Source: Schistosoma mansoni
Taxonomy: Eukaryota > Platyhelminthes > Trematoda > Strigeidida > Schistosomatidae
Reading direction: 5' to 3'
Assembly: GCF_000237925.1 (NCBI RefSeq)
Contig: NC_031495.1
Coordinates: forward strand, 51,530,746 to 51,594,745
DNA: 64,000 nucleotides
Shown here piece after piece: positions 1-10,564 of the stretch; positions within the stretch are counted from its first letter, which is position 1; the number at the start of each line of letters is the position of its first letter. A model generated the notes under the pieces. The model was given only the letters and a program-made list of their open reading frames with translations. It was not told the origin of the DNA and did not search any database. Made by a program: the position numbers and the translations under genes.

Positions 1-670
1 CATAGGTCTGGACTGCTGAGCCTGATCACAATACACAACAAACCCCCATTACATCCTATTTTTCACTGGTTATTTATCTAAAAATCACTCCATGATATGA
101 ACTAAAAGATTGAATAATCTTCACAAATCCCCAGCATTAACAATAATTATCTTCTTAGTAATGCTTAAAGTTATAGTGAGAATTTGCGATCAGTGGAGTT
201 AAACTACGTCGTTTATGAGACAAGGATTGACAAAAGTAATAACCCTATGTAGATAACCCATGAAAATTCATTAGTTGACCATACTTATTTTCTTTTACAG
301 TCAGTAGATGAGTTAATGGCTTACAGAAGTAGTTGTTTTAACCTATGTAAGTTTATCTATAGATGTTATGTGATAAAAAATGAGGATGAAACATCAGCTG
401 GCTAAGTAAATCAATTAAAGGAAACATAAGCGAATTCATAATTCTTTAGGTATTCGCTTTAAGTTATCGAGAGTTGATAAATCTTTCCATCACCATCATC
501 GGGATTACCTTATAAGCTTTAGATTAATGCCTTACATTTGAAATTAACTAAATTCTTTATTATAGTATAGAAAATACTGAATTTAAGCAAGTTCCAGTTT
601 GTTAAAATCAGATTGGTGGGATATTGAATATAGCCTTCCTTGTTATATTAATCAGGTTTACTTTACATAC
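1..670. other. Intergenic, nothing recognised
   Basis: AT-rich sequence with no open frame of note, no repeat shared with the rest of the window and no splice-bounded coding stretch. Confidence 0.5.
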
Positions 671-991
671 AGTGGTGGTCACTTTTTACTGAATAACATA
701 AAAGCCCAGAACCAGTTTGTAGAATATGCTACTTATGCTGTTCGATACAAGTAGTATGTAGCACCAAATGAAAGAAGAATGCCTAGTAGCAGTAGATTGA
801 AATGAAAAGAGGACGGAAATCGGAGTGCAATCGAAATAACAGCAGAATTAGAGGAATAATGGAGTATGTAAAGGAAAACGCAAAGAAGATGTACAAATGA
901 TGTATTTCATGTATGAGTTTCATATTTTAATAAGCCACTGTGATTTTCCAATAAACACTAAATTGAATATCCGCACAAAGTTTTCGTTCGC
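671..991 (+). mobile_element. LTR-like repeat (fossil)
   Basis: Belongs to a family of repeats of about 280-320 bases seen six times here, with TG...CA ends and an AATAAA near the 3' end, which suggests solo LTRs of a schistosome LTR retrotransposon. Diverged, so old. Family not named with confidence. Confidence 0.5.
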
Positions 992-1309
992 TACATTTTC
1001 TGTTGCTGTCTAAGAAGAGGTAGAGCAGAGGCGGTCCTGGGAACGCCGTTGCGATGCCGGGAGAGGGGTCTTTAGTTGGTGCAGCCTAGCAAGAATGGAG
1101 TCGTTGAGTGGAGTGTTCTGGTGAGGCGGCTTTAGATGTGGTAGTCGCTGTCCGTGGGGACAACATGTTAGACGTCCCGGGTGCTGGGCATACATCAGAG
1201 TTAGATGACCCGGTATGTCGCTGGAGCTACATAGGTCAGCGCGCCGGTGGACCCGACGTTTTGATGGGGAGCGTAACACAGACTATGACAAAGAAGGTGG
1301 CACAGTGAG
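992..1309. other. GC-rich stretch between two LTR-like repeats
   Basis: Clearly richer in G and C than its surroundings (for example GGTCAGCGCGCCGGTGGACC near 1235). Short frames on both strands are not recognisable. It may be a remnant of an internal element region or an unrelated insertion. Confidence 0.4.
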
Positions 1310-1600
1310 CAGAACAAGTAAAGAGGCGACCTTTTAAACAGAGTACGAGTTTGATGAATGGCAGCATCTGGCAACAGTTGGAAGTGGAATGCTTTCCAAC
1401 ATAAGATTGAATTGGAGAGAACAGAGAGGAACAGCAACAACAACAGAATTGAAAGAATCATGAAGTATGTAAAGGACGACTGAAGGAAGATGTTCAAATG
1501 ATGTATTAACGTATGGTTTTCATAATTTACAAAGGGACTGTGTATTTTTGCATGCAACAATAAATTGGTTCCCCATATCTGAGTTCTCGTTTACTGAAAG
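1310..1600 (+). mobile_element. LTR-like repeat (fossil), second copy
   Basis: Similar to 671-991 and in the same orientation, most clearly over ATGAAGTATGTAAAGGACGA and the AATAAA region (compare 858-880 and 951-956). A GC-rich stretch of about 310 bases separates the two. Old and broken. Confidence 0.4.
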
Positions 1601-2712
1601 CTTATTTTGATATTAGTCCAACATCTATCGGTTATCTCTGCGATCAATTTATATAACCCTACTTCTTAACCGAAAAATGAGGACTTTGCAAAATGAATTT
1701 ATAATATGCTTTTTTTATTCTCGATATGCGTTTTGTAAAAATTTATCAATTCAATTAAGTGTCTAATGAAATAAATTGAAGTCATTTTATTCTATTTTTA
1801 GCCTTATTGTCATCAATAAAGTTTAAAGATTGGTTCAAATGCAAATTAACATTGGATAAGCAGTTGAATTGTATTCTTTAGCTCCAAAAAGCAATAATTT
1901 ATCGATAAGAAATCCTCTACTACTGGGAACTATGTTTGACTTGAATCAATGACAAAATGTAATATGAAGAAGGTTTATGACAATTTCCCTATCTACAACA
2001 TTGAGTGATAAGAGTTTTAAGTTTCAAGGCACTTTCGATTCTATCGAAGTAGGAAGAGCCCCAAATGACCTATTTTTCCCTTTAATTTAGAAATTGTAGT
2101 TCTGACTCTAACACAAGTCAATGATGACCTATATTTTTTAGTTACAGAGATAGCCCTAATTATTCACTGAACGAGTGCTTTGTCTTTGAATTTACTATTT
2201 TGCGTTCCTCAAGTTGATTGATTTGCTATTATAAATAGATTAAATTTGTCGCTTTTTTGAATTGTTTGGGAGACTTTTAAAGCTCTCCTAACAAGGACCA
2301 CCTCTTTAACTCTTATAGCTGAAGTTGAGATAAATAAGATTTAAATTCTGTCTTCATATTACTAGTAGCAGATATAATATGCGTGTAAAAAAGGGAAAGA
2401 TTGCCTTCAGATGCATCAACAGGGTAGTATAAAGGGAGTTCATAAATGAAAACGTAAAAATTCCTACATCATTATATCAAGTCATTCATTTAAATGATCA
2501 CTTTGAAAGTCGGATAAATAAAGCTAATTTAACCCTGAAAATAAATGAATATATATAATACTAGTTGCATTTAAGCTTCCATTACTGTATAGTAAACAAC
2601 TTTAAGTTCAATCTCTGGTCATTAAGCATTTTCATTATATTTACATTTTGTTATACATTTATATATTTACATATATATATATATGTTACGTAATAGTTGA
2701 TAAATAAATTAA
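1601..2712. other. 3' flank of the PIH1D2-like gene
   Basis: AT-rich, contains the 3' UTR of the minus-strand gene near its right end and a TA-rich tract at about 2668-2685. No other feature seen. Confidence 0.5.
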
Positions 2713-2868
2713 TCAAGGAGATGAAATTATTGGAACAAGAATGATGAGTTTTTCTTTTCTCGAATTAAATTTTGCTTCTGCTAAATCAGTTTCAATTTTA
2801 CAAGGTAAACGAAGATCTAACGGATAAAATTCAACGGATGAATCCACAACTTCCAATTTAACTCGATT
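2713..2868 (-). CDS. PIH1D2: PIH1D2-like last exon (residues 338-388)
   Basis: Acceptor TTTTATAG just ahead of 2868. It reads NRVKLEVVDSSVEFYPLDLR, then LPCKIETDLAEAKFNS and a C-terminal strand ending LIILVPIISSP before TGA. This is the typical end of a PIH1-family CS domain (V..LP..V....A.A.F....L.V..P). It lies 3.9 kb from exon 3 and joins in phase 0. Confidence 0.85.
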   Translation of the reverse strand, partial: NRVKLEVVDSSVEFYPLDLRLPCKIETDLAEAKFNSRKEKLIILVPIISSP

Positions 2869-5800
2869 CTATAAAATTTAATATTTTAGAAAATAAATAA
2901 AAAAATGGATATTAGAAAAAAATGTCGTGCGCTTCATATCCAGTTACTAATGCATTAAATAATCACTAATGAAACAAATGTTTGGAAGAAAGATTAATAT
3001 TATTGCCCAGGTAGTTTATGAGGTAACAAGAAAAATCAGCTATTACTATGTTTAAAAATGATAGCTGAAAACCAACAAATCATTAGTGAGTAAAAGATTC
3101 ATTCTGTATTCTTCTTCAGAATTTAAGTCATTCATAATTAATTGTAAAACCATATTATTTGTCATATTATTGTACCATTCTCACTGCTTTTGATTTCCCA
3201 CTATCCTTATCAATTTATCTGTTGGTAGTGCAATGACTGTTTTTTTAAATATTCGACCCTCAGTACTCCCATATTCTTTAAATAGATTAGCCATGATTCG
3301 TTTGAGCACAGCATATCAGTTTGATTACCCATATCAGGTAGGTTTTTCACTCGATGATTTTATGAAGACATTTAATTACGTGAAGAGAATTTTCACCAGT
3401 CACAGAATCAGTGGAATTTAGGAGAAATCGAGAACCATTTAGTTCTTGTTCGAGAGTCAATGCCAGTGTCAACCCCCCCCCCATATATAGAATCCAATTC
3501 ATTAGCAATGAGTAACAAAGGATTGGACCACTAAACTGGATACTTCATCTCTTTCACTTACCTTATTATGTCAAATGGGTTGCACAATCATTACTGAAGT
3601 AAACATCATCATAAGAACACAAACTTTAATATGCAAAAAGTTTATTACAGAAACCCTTCTTATGCACGGATTAAAGTGTAGCTATTTATTCAGTGAGTCA
3701 AAATCTAAAGAAACATTTTACTCACTTAAAGTTGGCAAGAATCAATAAGAAACTTTTCGGTTTATTCAGTGCTCAAAATAAAAATCTTATCACTCATCCC
3801 ATCCGGCGTTTCCTACAAACTCAACACTTAAACGAAATTCAGCTGAATTCATGTATAAATCTAACAACATTTATGAATGAAGAATTGGCGATTCAATTCA
3901 CTGCTCTTCTTACTTGTAGGTAGACTGACATAAAGAAATTTAAATTGTCAATAATTTTCGTTCATAATCAAGTGAAAACTCGTATCGAATGAAATCAATT
4001 CCACATTACAACCAACAGAATTCTAATTTTTTCAAACAAAATATGGCCGATAAAAAATAATATTGCATAATTATATATATAGTAGATGCACATTTATAGT
4101 ACCTCATTGAATTAATAATTAAAACTACATACAGATATACTATTGTGCAACAATTTGTTGCCATGAGATTTTTTCGCTGAATTTTGTGTTTTTAGTGTTT
4201 AAATAGGAATATGCAAACATATATATTAACATCCAAATTCAACTTAGTATTGTTTGTTTGAATCTTCCCATCGATTTGTTAGGACTGCTTACCATGCTTG
4301 TGAATTTAGGCTATATCGAGGCAATACGCACAGTATGTACATATGCCAATTAGAGACTGACCAGTTGCAGTCCTAACAAATCGATGGGAAGATTCAAACA
4401 AACAATACTAAGTTGAATTTAAACTTCACCCCATCGCATAAGCAAGTGGCTATCAGGACTCAGTGGCCGAGTGGATAACGCGATGACGTTTGAAGCGAGG
4501 GTACTGGGTTCGAGTCCCAGAGTGAATATCAACTCTGAGATGCAGGTACATCCAGCTGACGAGTCCCAAATAGGACGAAACGCGCGTCCTGGATTCCACT
4601 GCTAGCTACTATCCATCTCTGCTTACCATATATATTAACAGTTTTGAAAACATTCTATGTGTATGAACAGAAGAATGATGAATTTAATAGTTAGCGCGAA
4701 TGATTATAACTAAGGTACTTTCAAAGCCTAGTGTTAAAGATGTTCAACAGATCTTAAATTGCTGACACAATGTACTACTATTGCTACTAGACTTTATTAA
4801 TGTTAAGTAGCACACTGAGTTCATTCACCCTTTCCTACTAAAATACAAACTATGCCATCTTTTGTGTACGAACTATTATTATTATCTAAAGGAAAGTAGT
4901 GTTCGATTTCATCGACTAACAGTTATAATGTCAATTATTCACTCTACTTGGTTACAGTCCATCATATTGTCAATGAAAAGTCAGGTGATTGAAAGTATCA
5001 GGTCTGTAATGTTAATTTATATTAGTGATTTTATTTATTAAGTAGCTGAGTGGATAACGCGATGGCGTTTGAAGCGAAAGGTACTGGGTTCGAGTCCCAG
5101 AGTGAATATCAACTCTGAGATGCAGGTACATCCAGCTGACGAGTCCCAAATAGGACGAAACGCTCGTCCTGGATTCCACTGCTAGCCACTATCCATCTTT
5201 GCTTACAATGTTTGTGAAATAAGGCTGTATCAAGGCAATGCTCACAGTTTGCACATATGCCAATTAGAGACTGACCAGTTGCAGTCCTAAACATCAGTGG
5301 GAAGATTCAAACAAACAATACTAAGTGAATTTAATCATTTTAATAATTTTGTAGTAGTACTATTCCAGTATTAAATTTGACAATACTTTTTATGTAGTCA
5401 CTAAAATAAACTTTAATCTATGTATTAAGTGTGTATGAGAAATAAACTAAATGAATAATAATTAGTTGACACACTGAATAGTAGCTTAGAATAAATGAGT
5501 CAATGAGAGATTAAACAACAATCTTTCTTATTTTGTTTTTGTATAGTTCAGTCACATACTTTTTTAAGAATGAAACATCACTAAGCAAATAATTATTTTC
5601 ATAGAACCATACATGAATTCAAATAGCCTACTGATTAAGGAAAACATGAATATTTAGTTTTTTAGCTTTCTGGCTTTGAATTGGATTTAAACAAATTAGT
5701 ATTTTAAGATGAGTAATAAACGTATCAGGTGTAAGGCATTTACCCACCGAAGACAATAAAAGATGATTCGCAATATCGTGGATTAGTTGAAGTTGGACAT

Positions 5801-8800
5801 TATCACTGCTGGGTGCTAGCCCAGTGGTCTAGAGTTTAAAGTCCTGGGTTTGAGTCGCGCGTGAGGTATCGTAGATGAGTGCTGACGAGGAGTCCCACAA
5901 CCGAGCGAAACGCCTATCTAGTGCTTTCAGGTTTCTGGTGGTGTTCTAACATTGATCTATTTATGGTTTCAATTAAAACCTAAACAATCTCCACAACTCC
6001 ATACTGAGTAATAAATAACTGATTCATTGTTATATATCTTAACGTTTTCACTTTCAGAGCCCATGTAACAAACAGAAAGGTATTTGAATGAATCTCTTTG
6101 AAATACAAAAATGATATTTCATGATGGAAAGAAATAATTCTGGATAATTTCTTACAGTCAGAAAATGATGCGCACTAAGTGTTAATCACGTCCGAAATGA
6201 GAATAAATGCCCTTTAGTCAATTGGTTAGTGTTCGTGTTGATTTATCAACCGATTAAAACTTCAAAAAGTCAACCAATTTATTTCATCCTGGTAGGTAAT
6301 TAAGTGAAACCCTTAGTCTCAGTTCCAAAATAGGATCAAAAATTTGCATTGGCTGATGAAATCGCACTCAAAACAAAATGATTTCACATTATAACTGAGC
6401 TCTTATCAGCTTCTCAACTAATATTAGTATTAATATTGTTTAGCAGATTTAATTTTTCTGGTTTAAAAGTTTTTTTATTCGGATGGTTTATGCAGATAAT
6501 TTTGATTTTAGAGATAGATTTGTCTAGGACTGACAAGTGCAGTTGAAAAATCACTCAAAAACAATGCAGCATACTGTTGATTAGTGTTAATTTTGTACTG
6601 CCCGACCACAACACTTCATGAGATGTGATCTACGACCTTTAATTCTTATGGTCAGCGTGCTACATCTTATACTACTAACTTGAGTAACGTATCTCATGTT
6701 TTCGGCGTCATTTAAATAAAATACTACTTCAGAACATTTATAATACTGTAATTTATCAGAATGTTCTTTATTTTACTCACTATTGTTAAATCAACGTTGC
6801 ACTGTTTGCCAGACTTTATGCCGGGTAATGCAAAAGTTAATTTCAATTGATTCACCTTATTCGATTGTTTAGTTGAATTAGAATTAATTACTTTAGCGGA
6901 CCATGAAATTGAATTCATGTTTCCTAATGTTGCGTCATGTGAATCTACTGATGTTTCATTTATCTCTTCAATCAGAACCTTCTCATTTGTACTAAATGAT
7001 GATTTTTGATCATAGTTTGATAGTTCTGTGGAAAGTTTAAGTGATTTTGTTGAACTAGAACATAAATCAACATCATGATCGTTAATAGCATCATCATCAT
7101 TATTCACAATTGATCTAGAATTCTTTAATTCCATTAAAGTTTCTGGCGTTAAATTTTTTATCCAGTCAACTTCATGATTAAGTTTCGTATTTGTTTTAAT
7201 TGGATTAATTAAAAAACCAATTGATTTAAACACTTGTTGTTCACTTCCATATTTATCAGATGGTTTCAATAGTTTTGGACGTATAGGATTATTAGAATAT
7301 TCTACACTAACAGATTCAATTGTTGATAAGGACTTTTCTTTTTCTAAATAATTCAATCCAAGCCAAACAAGTTGATAACGATTATCATCATGCATAGATT
7401 GAGAATAAATTATTTCTTCATTGTGTATTTGATCATTTTTCAATGATTCATTGAAATTATGCTCAGTAAATACTTTCGAATTGAAAGCTAGTGTGATAGC
7501 ATTCACTATAAAGAAGATAAAATATGGGTGAAGTCAAAATACCTATTACTCAGTAACTTAATATTATTAGCCTTTAAAATTTTCAAGGTCGACCCTGACT
7601 TCAAAGAAAATACACAACTAGTGTAGTGAACAAAACACTGGTTGGGGACAATTGAATGCATTTAAGCACAAATTACAGACTATCTCACTAAATTCTGATA
7701 ACCATACAGAGAACAGTTAATTTGCAAATTAGCAACCAATTGTCTCAATCTTCACTGTTCTTTCTGTAAATATCAGTTCATCTTCTCTAATTCTATTGTT
7801 CATGCATTTTCCTACCAATTGCGCTTCATTTCAGGTCTTTCCTTATCAGTCTTCTGCTAAAATACATTCTATGTCTGACCATCACCATATACTACTCTTG
7901 AGGATATAAGTAGACCACACCACACTAGTACTTAATTCTTAGAACTACTTTATTAAATTAAATGTGTTCTCTTTTTATGTATACGATTATGATCTCAACC
8001 AGAAAGATTATGAAAACAATACGACTGAAGTATGTAGTTCAGGGGACACAACACCTCTAAAATATCCGTCATTCCAAAATGTGTTTCATTTTTTATTTTA
8101 AGTTTTACTATGAACTATATTGTAGTAAACAAGAACGCAGGCGGGGACAATCGAATGTATTTGAGCACAAATTACAGACTATCTCACTAAATTCTGATAA
8201 ACATACAGTCAACAATTAATTTGCAAAATAACAATCAATTGCCTCAATCTTAACTGTTCCTTCCGTAAATATCAATCCGTCTTCTCTGATTCCATTTTTC
8301 ATGCATTTTCGTACCGATTGCGCTTCATTCCTATTCTTTCCTTGTCGATCTTCTGCTAAAATACATTCTATGTCTGACCATCACCATATACTACTCTTGA
8401 GGATATAAGTAGACCGCACCACAATAGTACTGATTATCATGTCAACATATGTGAAATAAAATCATCTTTTACAATACAGATGGTTATCAAAATCACTGAA
8501 TTTTATAATTTTTGCCCCCTGAACTGAACATAGTTAGATAACCATTGAGAATCGGGGTGCATCAGGTAGCTGTTTCGTCCTAGTGTAGGTTCCTTAGATG
8601 TGGTTATCCATGACTCCTAACGAATTGAAATTAAGACTCCCAAGTCTCATGCCAAGCGCTTATCTTTTAAATAGCTTGGTCGGGATCCAGCGGTTAATAC
8701 TCATAAATTCAATCAGTTTATTTCAATGTGCAATCATTATTCATCACTTTTACAAAACGTTTGGACAATGTTTTCATTAACCTTTAAATTAATATTTTAA

Positions 8801-10564
8801 CAACTTTCGAAAAAGAAGCATGGTTTATTAACATTTTGAACGAAATAAATTCAACAATTTTCACTCAATTACCTTCGTTTATCGTGAACATGTCACCACA
8901 TTTCACAGAAATCGGAATATCTGATGATTCAGGTTCTGGAATAACTGACCATTCACAAAAATTGACTAATAAAGGTTGTTTGTTCAACTTAATAAAATAA
9001 AATTTTTAAAAGCAAATATATAAACAACCACTCAAAGGCAATTCACAATTTTGTTTCTAAGGGATATTATTTACACAATGAGTACAAAAAGTTATAAACT
9101 AACGACTGAGGTTCCATGTAAAATTTGTAACATGAAATAAACATAACAAAGTGTTACAGACGGTTAAAGGGAACCGGTTTTTCACCTCAGTCACCCTCTA
9201 ATCGACTAAGATGTAACTGTCAGTTTCAATTCTTGGACGTCATACAATATCAAAAAGATTCTGGAAAACAGACATTCTTGAACTTTTATAATAAAGTAAA
9301 ATACATATAATAGTGATAAGTAGAAAAGTTCAAAACAAGTACATCATTCTATAGATAACTTTTCAATAAAATAAATTATTATATAATTGAATGTACAAAA
9401 TTTAAGCTACTGGTTATGAATCAGAAAGTATATATTATTATTTCTAAAGAATTAATGGGTAACCTATGCTCTGTTCTTGACGTTTACTTTCATTTACAGT
9501 GACTCTTCGGTCATCCTAAAGCAATCAGTATTGTTATGGATCAATGCAATTTATCCTGATCTTTACATAGATGGATTGTTCTAATCTCTACACTGATTCT
9601 GTTAAAAATATATTTGTCTTTGTTAATTACTCATATGTAACCTTGAGTATGGTTTATGCGTTTGCATGGTAGTACGTGTATGTCTATTCACTCCCTGCAT
9701 TTCTTACACGCATTGTAAAGCCTGAGTCATCTTACTATTGTTTGAGTAGCCGTATTTCCGAACCCCGATACTTGAATTAATCGCAGTATGATTTATTAAT
9801 TGTTTGTTGTTCAAATTTAACATATCTGTGATATATGTATTCTTAAAACAATTCTTATTCAATTTTGATATGTCGTCTTAAGTCAACAAAACTTATACGA
9901 GGTTCAGTAGGGTACATATATTATTATCATTATTGTCGATTATATTGGGCTCAGACACTGAGCAATAAAATGGAAAGCCTGATATGATTGCTGCAGTCCA
10001 CTTACACCTAACTGAATTTATTAACAATATGTCATTAAGACATAGTAGTGTATAGCATTAAAAATATACAAGCCTCTAATCATGAACAATGCTTGTGAGT
10101 TACACCTAAATATTTAAGGTAAATAGTAAATCCAAAGTATTGATTGCATGAGCGAAGTTATTGAATTCCCTATGCTTTTAAAAATCACAAGGTTACAGTA
10201 ATTGTCAACATACTGATACATTAAAATGCGAAATAACAACACTTATCAATGATATGCATTTATGAAATATTTCGGGAATGTACGACGAACTGTTTAAAAA
10301 CCCTCATCCTATCAAAACAGTGATATATGAACAAATAATATGCTTTTCAACTTTAAAAATTAACAAACAATATGCGTCATCACTTTCACTCACCTTTTGA
10401 GTAAGTTTAACAACAAATCTTATGATAGGTGGAGATGTAGTTTTACGGAAAGACTCCATTTGTCTATTGATAAATTTCCGATAACAAACCGGGTCATTCT
10501 CAGACATTTCATCTAACATTTTCCATAGTCGATTTGCATCGTCCAGTAGTTTGTTATTGGACAT
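2713..10564 (-). CDS. PIH1D2: PIH1D2-like PIH1/CS domain protein, whole gene, 4 exons
   Basis: Complete coding region joined from exons 10564-10394, 8987-8873, 7505-6781 and 2868-2713, giving 388 residues. All introns are GT-AG and the frames fit (phases 0, 1, 0). Residues about 5-95 match the PIH1 domain start of PIH1D2: 'LWKMLDEMSENDPVCYRKFI' near the N-terminus, then 'LLVNFCEWSVIPEPES'. Residues about 310-385 form a CS/p23-like beta domain split over exons 3 and 4. The middle (about 130-300) is Ser/Asn/Asp-rich and probably disordered. Human PIH1D2 is about 315 residues, so this one is longer mainly in the linker. Known of the family: PIH1 proteins are adaptors of R2TP-type HSP90 co-chaperone complexes, several serving axonemal dynein assembly; the role here is inferred. 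The start was chosen as the only Met ahead of the PIH1 motif. Intron 3 (about 3.9 kb) holds hammerhead SINEs; intron 2 holds two LTR-like repeats. Confidence 0.88.
2869..4217. other. PIH1D2 intron 3, left part
   Basis: Intronic, AT-rich. A run of nine or more C at about 3472-3481 stands out. Short frames (3233-3421, 3693-3923) have no recognisable content. Confidence 0.5.
4235..4420. repeat. 54-bp perfect inverted repeat (fold-back)
   Basis: Arm 4235-4288 and arm 4367-4420 are exact reverse complements over 54 bases, separated by 78 bases. In the copy at 5037-5332 this arm sequence occurs once, at the 3' end. Here it occurs twice, the first time inverted. Confidence 0.95.
4464..4517 (+). promoter_or_regulatory. 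Internal RNA polymerase III promoter (A and B boxes)
   Basis: A box TGGCCGAGTGG at 4464-4474 and B box GGTTCGAGTCC at 4507-4517 match the tRNA consensus closely (B box GGTTCGANTCC), with usual spacing. The segment resembles a tRNA with a long variable arm (Leu or Ser type). It should drive transcription of the SINE and its ribozyme. Confidence 0.75.
4550..4594 (+). ncRNA. Hammerhead ribozyme, family A, apparently intact
   Basis: Stem I ATCCAG (4550-4555) pairs fully with CTGGAT (4589-4594). The core CTGACGAG lies at 4556-4563. Stem II is GTCC/GGAC with a six-base loop. GAAA at 4577-4580 is followed by a minimal stem III and the GTC cleavage triplet, with predicted cleavage after 4588. All core bases of the known S. 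mansoni hammerhead are present. Confidence 0.92.
5043..5097 (+). promoter_or_regulatory. Internal RNA polymerase III promoter (A and B boxes)
   Basis: A box TAGCTGAGTGG at 5043-5053 and B box GGTTCGAGTCC at 5087-5097, inside the second family A SINE. The 5' end of the tRNA-like part is cut shorter than in the first copy. Confidence 0.7.
5130..5174 (+). ncRNA. Hammerhead ribozyme, family A, apparently intact
   Basis: Identical to the ribozyme at 4550-4594 except for one base in the tiny stem III region (CGCTCG for CGCGCG). Stem I ATCCAG/CTGGAT, core CTGACGAG, stem II GTCC/GGAC, GAAA and the GTC triplet are all kept. Predicted cleavage is after 5168. Confidence 0.92.
5805..5985 (+). mobile_element. 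Hammerhead SINE family B relic
   Basis: Head with TGGTCTAGAG and a B-box region GGGTTTGAGTC (5847-5857), then a decayed hammerhead (CTGACGAGGAGTCCC, GCGAAACGCC, CTAGTGC) and the family tail with TTTATGGTTTCAATT. Stem II no longer pairs. PIH1D2 intron 3. Confidence 0.65.
5990..6723. other. PIH1D2 intron 3, right part
   Basis: Mostly featureless. At about 6210-6360 a faint tRNA-like plus hammerhead-like pattern (AGTCAATTGGTTAGTG; TTCCAAAATAGGATCAAAAA) may be a very old SINE. Confidence 0.35.
6781..7505 (-). CDS. PIH1D2: PIH1D2-like exon 3 (residues 96-337)
   Basis: Acceptor TTTATAG at 7512-7506. The exon completes the PIH1 domain (VNAITLAFNSKVF), runs through a long Ser/Asn-rich linker and enters the CS-like domain (LKLTFALPGIKSGKQCNVDL). 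The donor is GTGAGT at 6780-6775. The open frame continues to 6724, but those last codons are intronic, because the CS fold resumes in frame in exon 4. Confidence 0.85.
7622..7924 (-). mobile_element. LTR-like repeat (fossil) with 4-bp duplication
   Basis: About 303 bases with TG...CA ends, flanked by CTAG at 7618-7621 and 7925-7928, the short duplication expected of an LTR element. No internal genes beside it, so a solo LTR is the simplest reading. In intron 2 of the PIH1D2-like gene. Confidence 0.6.
8121..8423 (-). mobile_element. LTR-like repeat (fossil)
   Basis: Same family, same orientation and same length as 7622-7924, 196 bases away, and the closest relative of it in this window. No coding sequence lies between them. 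Confidence 0.6.
8535..8700 (-). mobile_element. Family B hammerhead SINE relic
   Basis: Minus-strand remnant: AGGACGAAACAGC with CACCCCGATTCTCAATGG of the 3' tail at 8540-8600, and a decayed head further right. Much diverged. PIH1D2 intron 2. Confidence 0.45.
8873..8987 (-). CDS. PIH1D2: PIH1D2-like exon 2 (residues 58-96)
   Basis: Short internal exon too small for an open-frame search. It has a TTAAG acceptor (AG at 8989-8988) and a GTAATT donor at 8872. It reads LNKQPLLVNFCEWSVIPEPE followed by SSDIPISV, the conserved beta core of PIH1 domains (vertebrate PIH1D2 has ILFINLCQW at this point). It ends in phase 1. Confidence 0.88.
8988..10393. other. PIH1D2 intron 1
   Basis: AT-rich intron of 1.4 kb. 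No repeat or frame recognised. Confidence 0.5.
10394..10564 (-). CDS. PIH1D2: PIH1D2-like exon 1 (residues 1-57)
   Basis: Begins with MSNNKLLDDANRLW and carries the helical start of the PIH1 domain with the family pattern of LW..LDEM followed by DP..Y.KFI. It ends after Lys57 at a GTGAGT donor (10393-10388), phase 0. Reading past the donor runs into unrelated residues and a stop, which supports the splice. Confidence 0.88.

Larger units (their letters stand above)
4232..4626 (+). mobile_element. Hammerhead SINE family A (Sm-alpha-like), unit-length copy with inverted 5' extension
   Basis: Flanked by a 14-bp target duplication CATATATATTAACA at 4218-4231 and 4627-4640, so the whole block is one insertion. 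Order inside: a 54-bp arm (4235-4288), a 78-bp spacer, the exact reverse complement of the arm (4367-4420), a linker, a tRNA-like head (A box 4464-4474, B box 4507-4517), a hammerhead (4550-4594) and a tail ending CTGCTTAC. Without the inverted arm it is 338 nt, close to the length I recall for Sm-alpha. It lies in intron 3 of the PIH1D2-like gene, antisense to it. Perfect arms and intact duplications point to recent insertion. Confidence 0.85.
5037..5332 (+). mobile_element. Hammerhead SINE family A, permuted copy
   Basis: Same family as 4232-4626 but in circularly permuted order: tRNA-like head (A box 5043-5053, B box 5087-5097), hammerhead (5130-5174), tail TTTGCTTAC, then directly the spacer and the single arm sequence, ending at TGAATTT. 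In the other copy the spacer and arm precede the head. The arm here has a few differences. No clear target duplication was seen. Lies in PIH1D2 intron 3. Confidence 0.82.

Noticed and set aside
1010-1560. Host coding genes in the GC-rich part near the left edge
   Set aside because: Overlapping frames on both strands of similar size, no motif, and repeat DNA on both sides.
4464-4517. A true tRNA gene
   Set aside because: A and B boxes are good, but the acceptor ends do not pair and the sequence continues into a hammerhead and a SINE tail. It is a tRNA-derived SINE head.
4218-4640. DNA transposon with terminal inverted repeats (MITE)
   Set aside because: The inverted repeats are not at the two ends of the insertion; both lie in its 5' half, and the rest is a tRNA-hammerhead SINE with a 14-bp duplication.
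6724-6780. Natural C-terminus of the PIH1D2-like protein in exon 3
   Set aside because: A GTGAGT donor at 6780 and an in-frame exon at 2868-2713 that completes the CS domain show that these codons are intronic.
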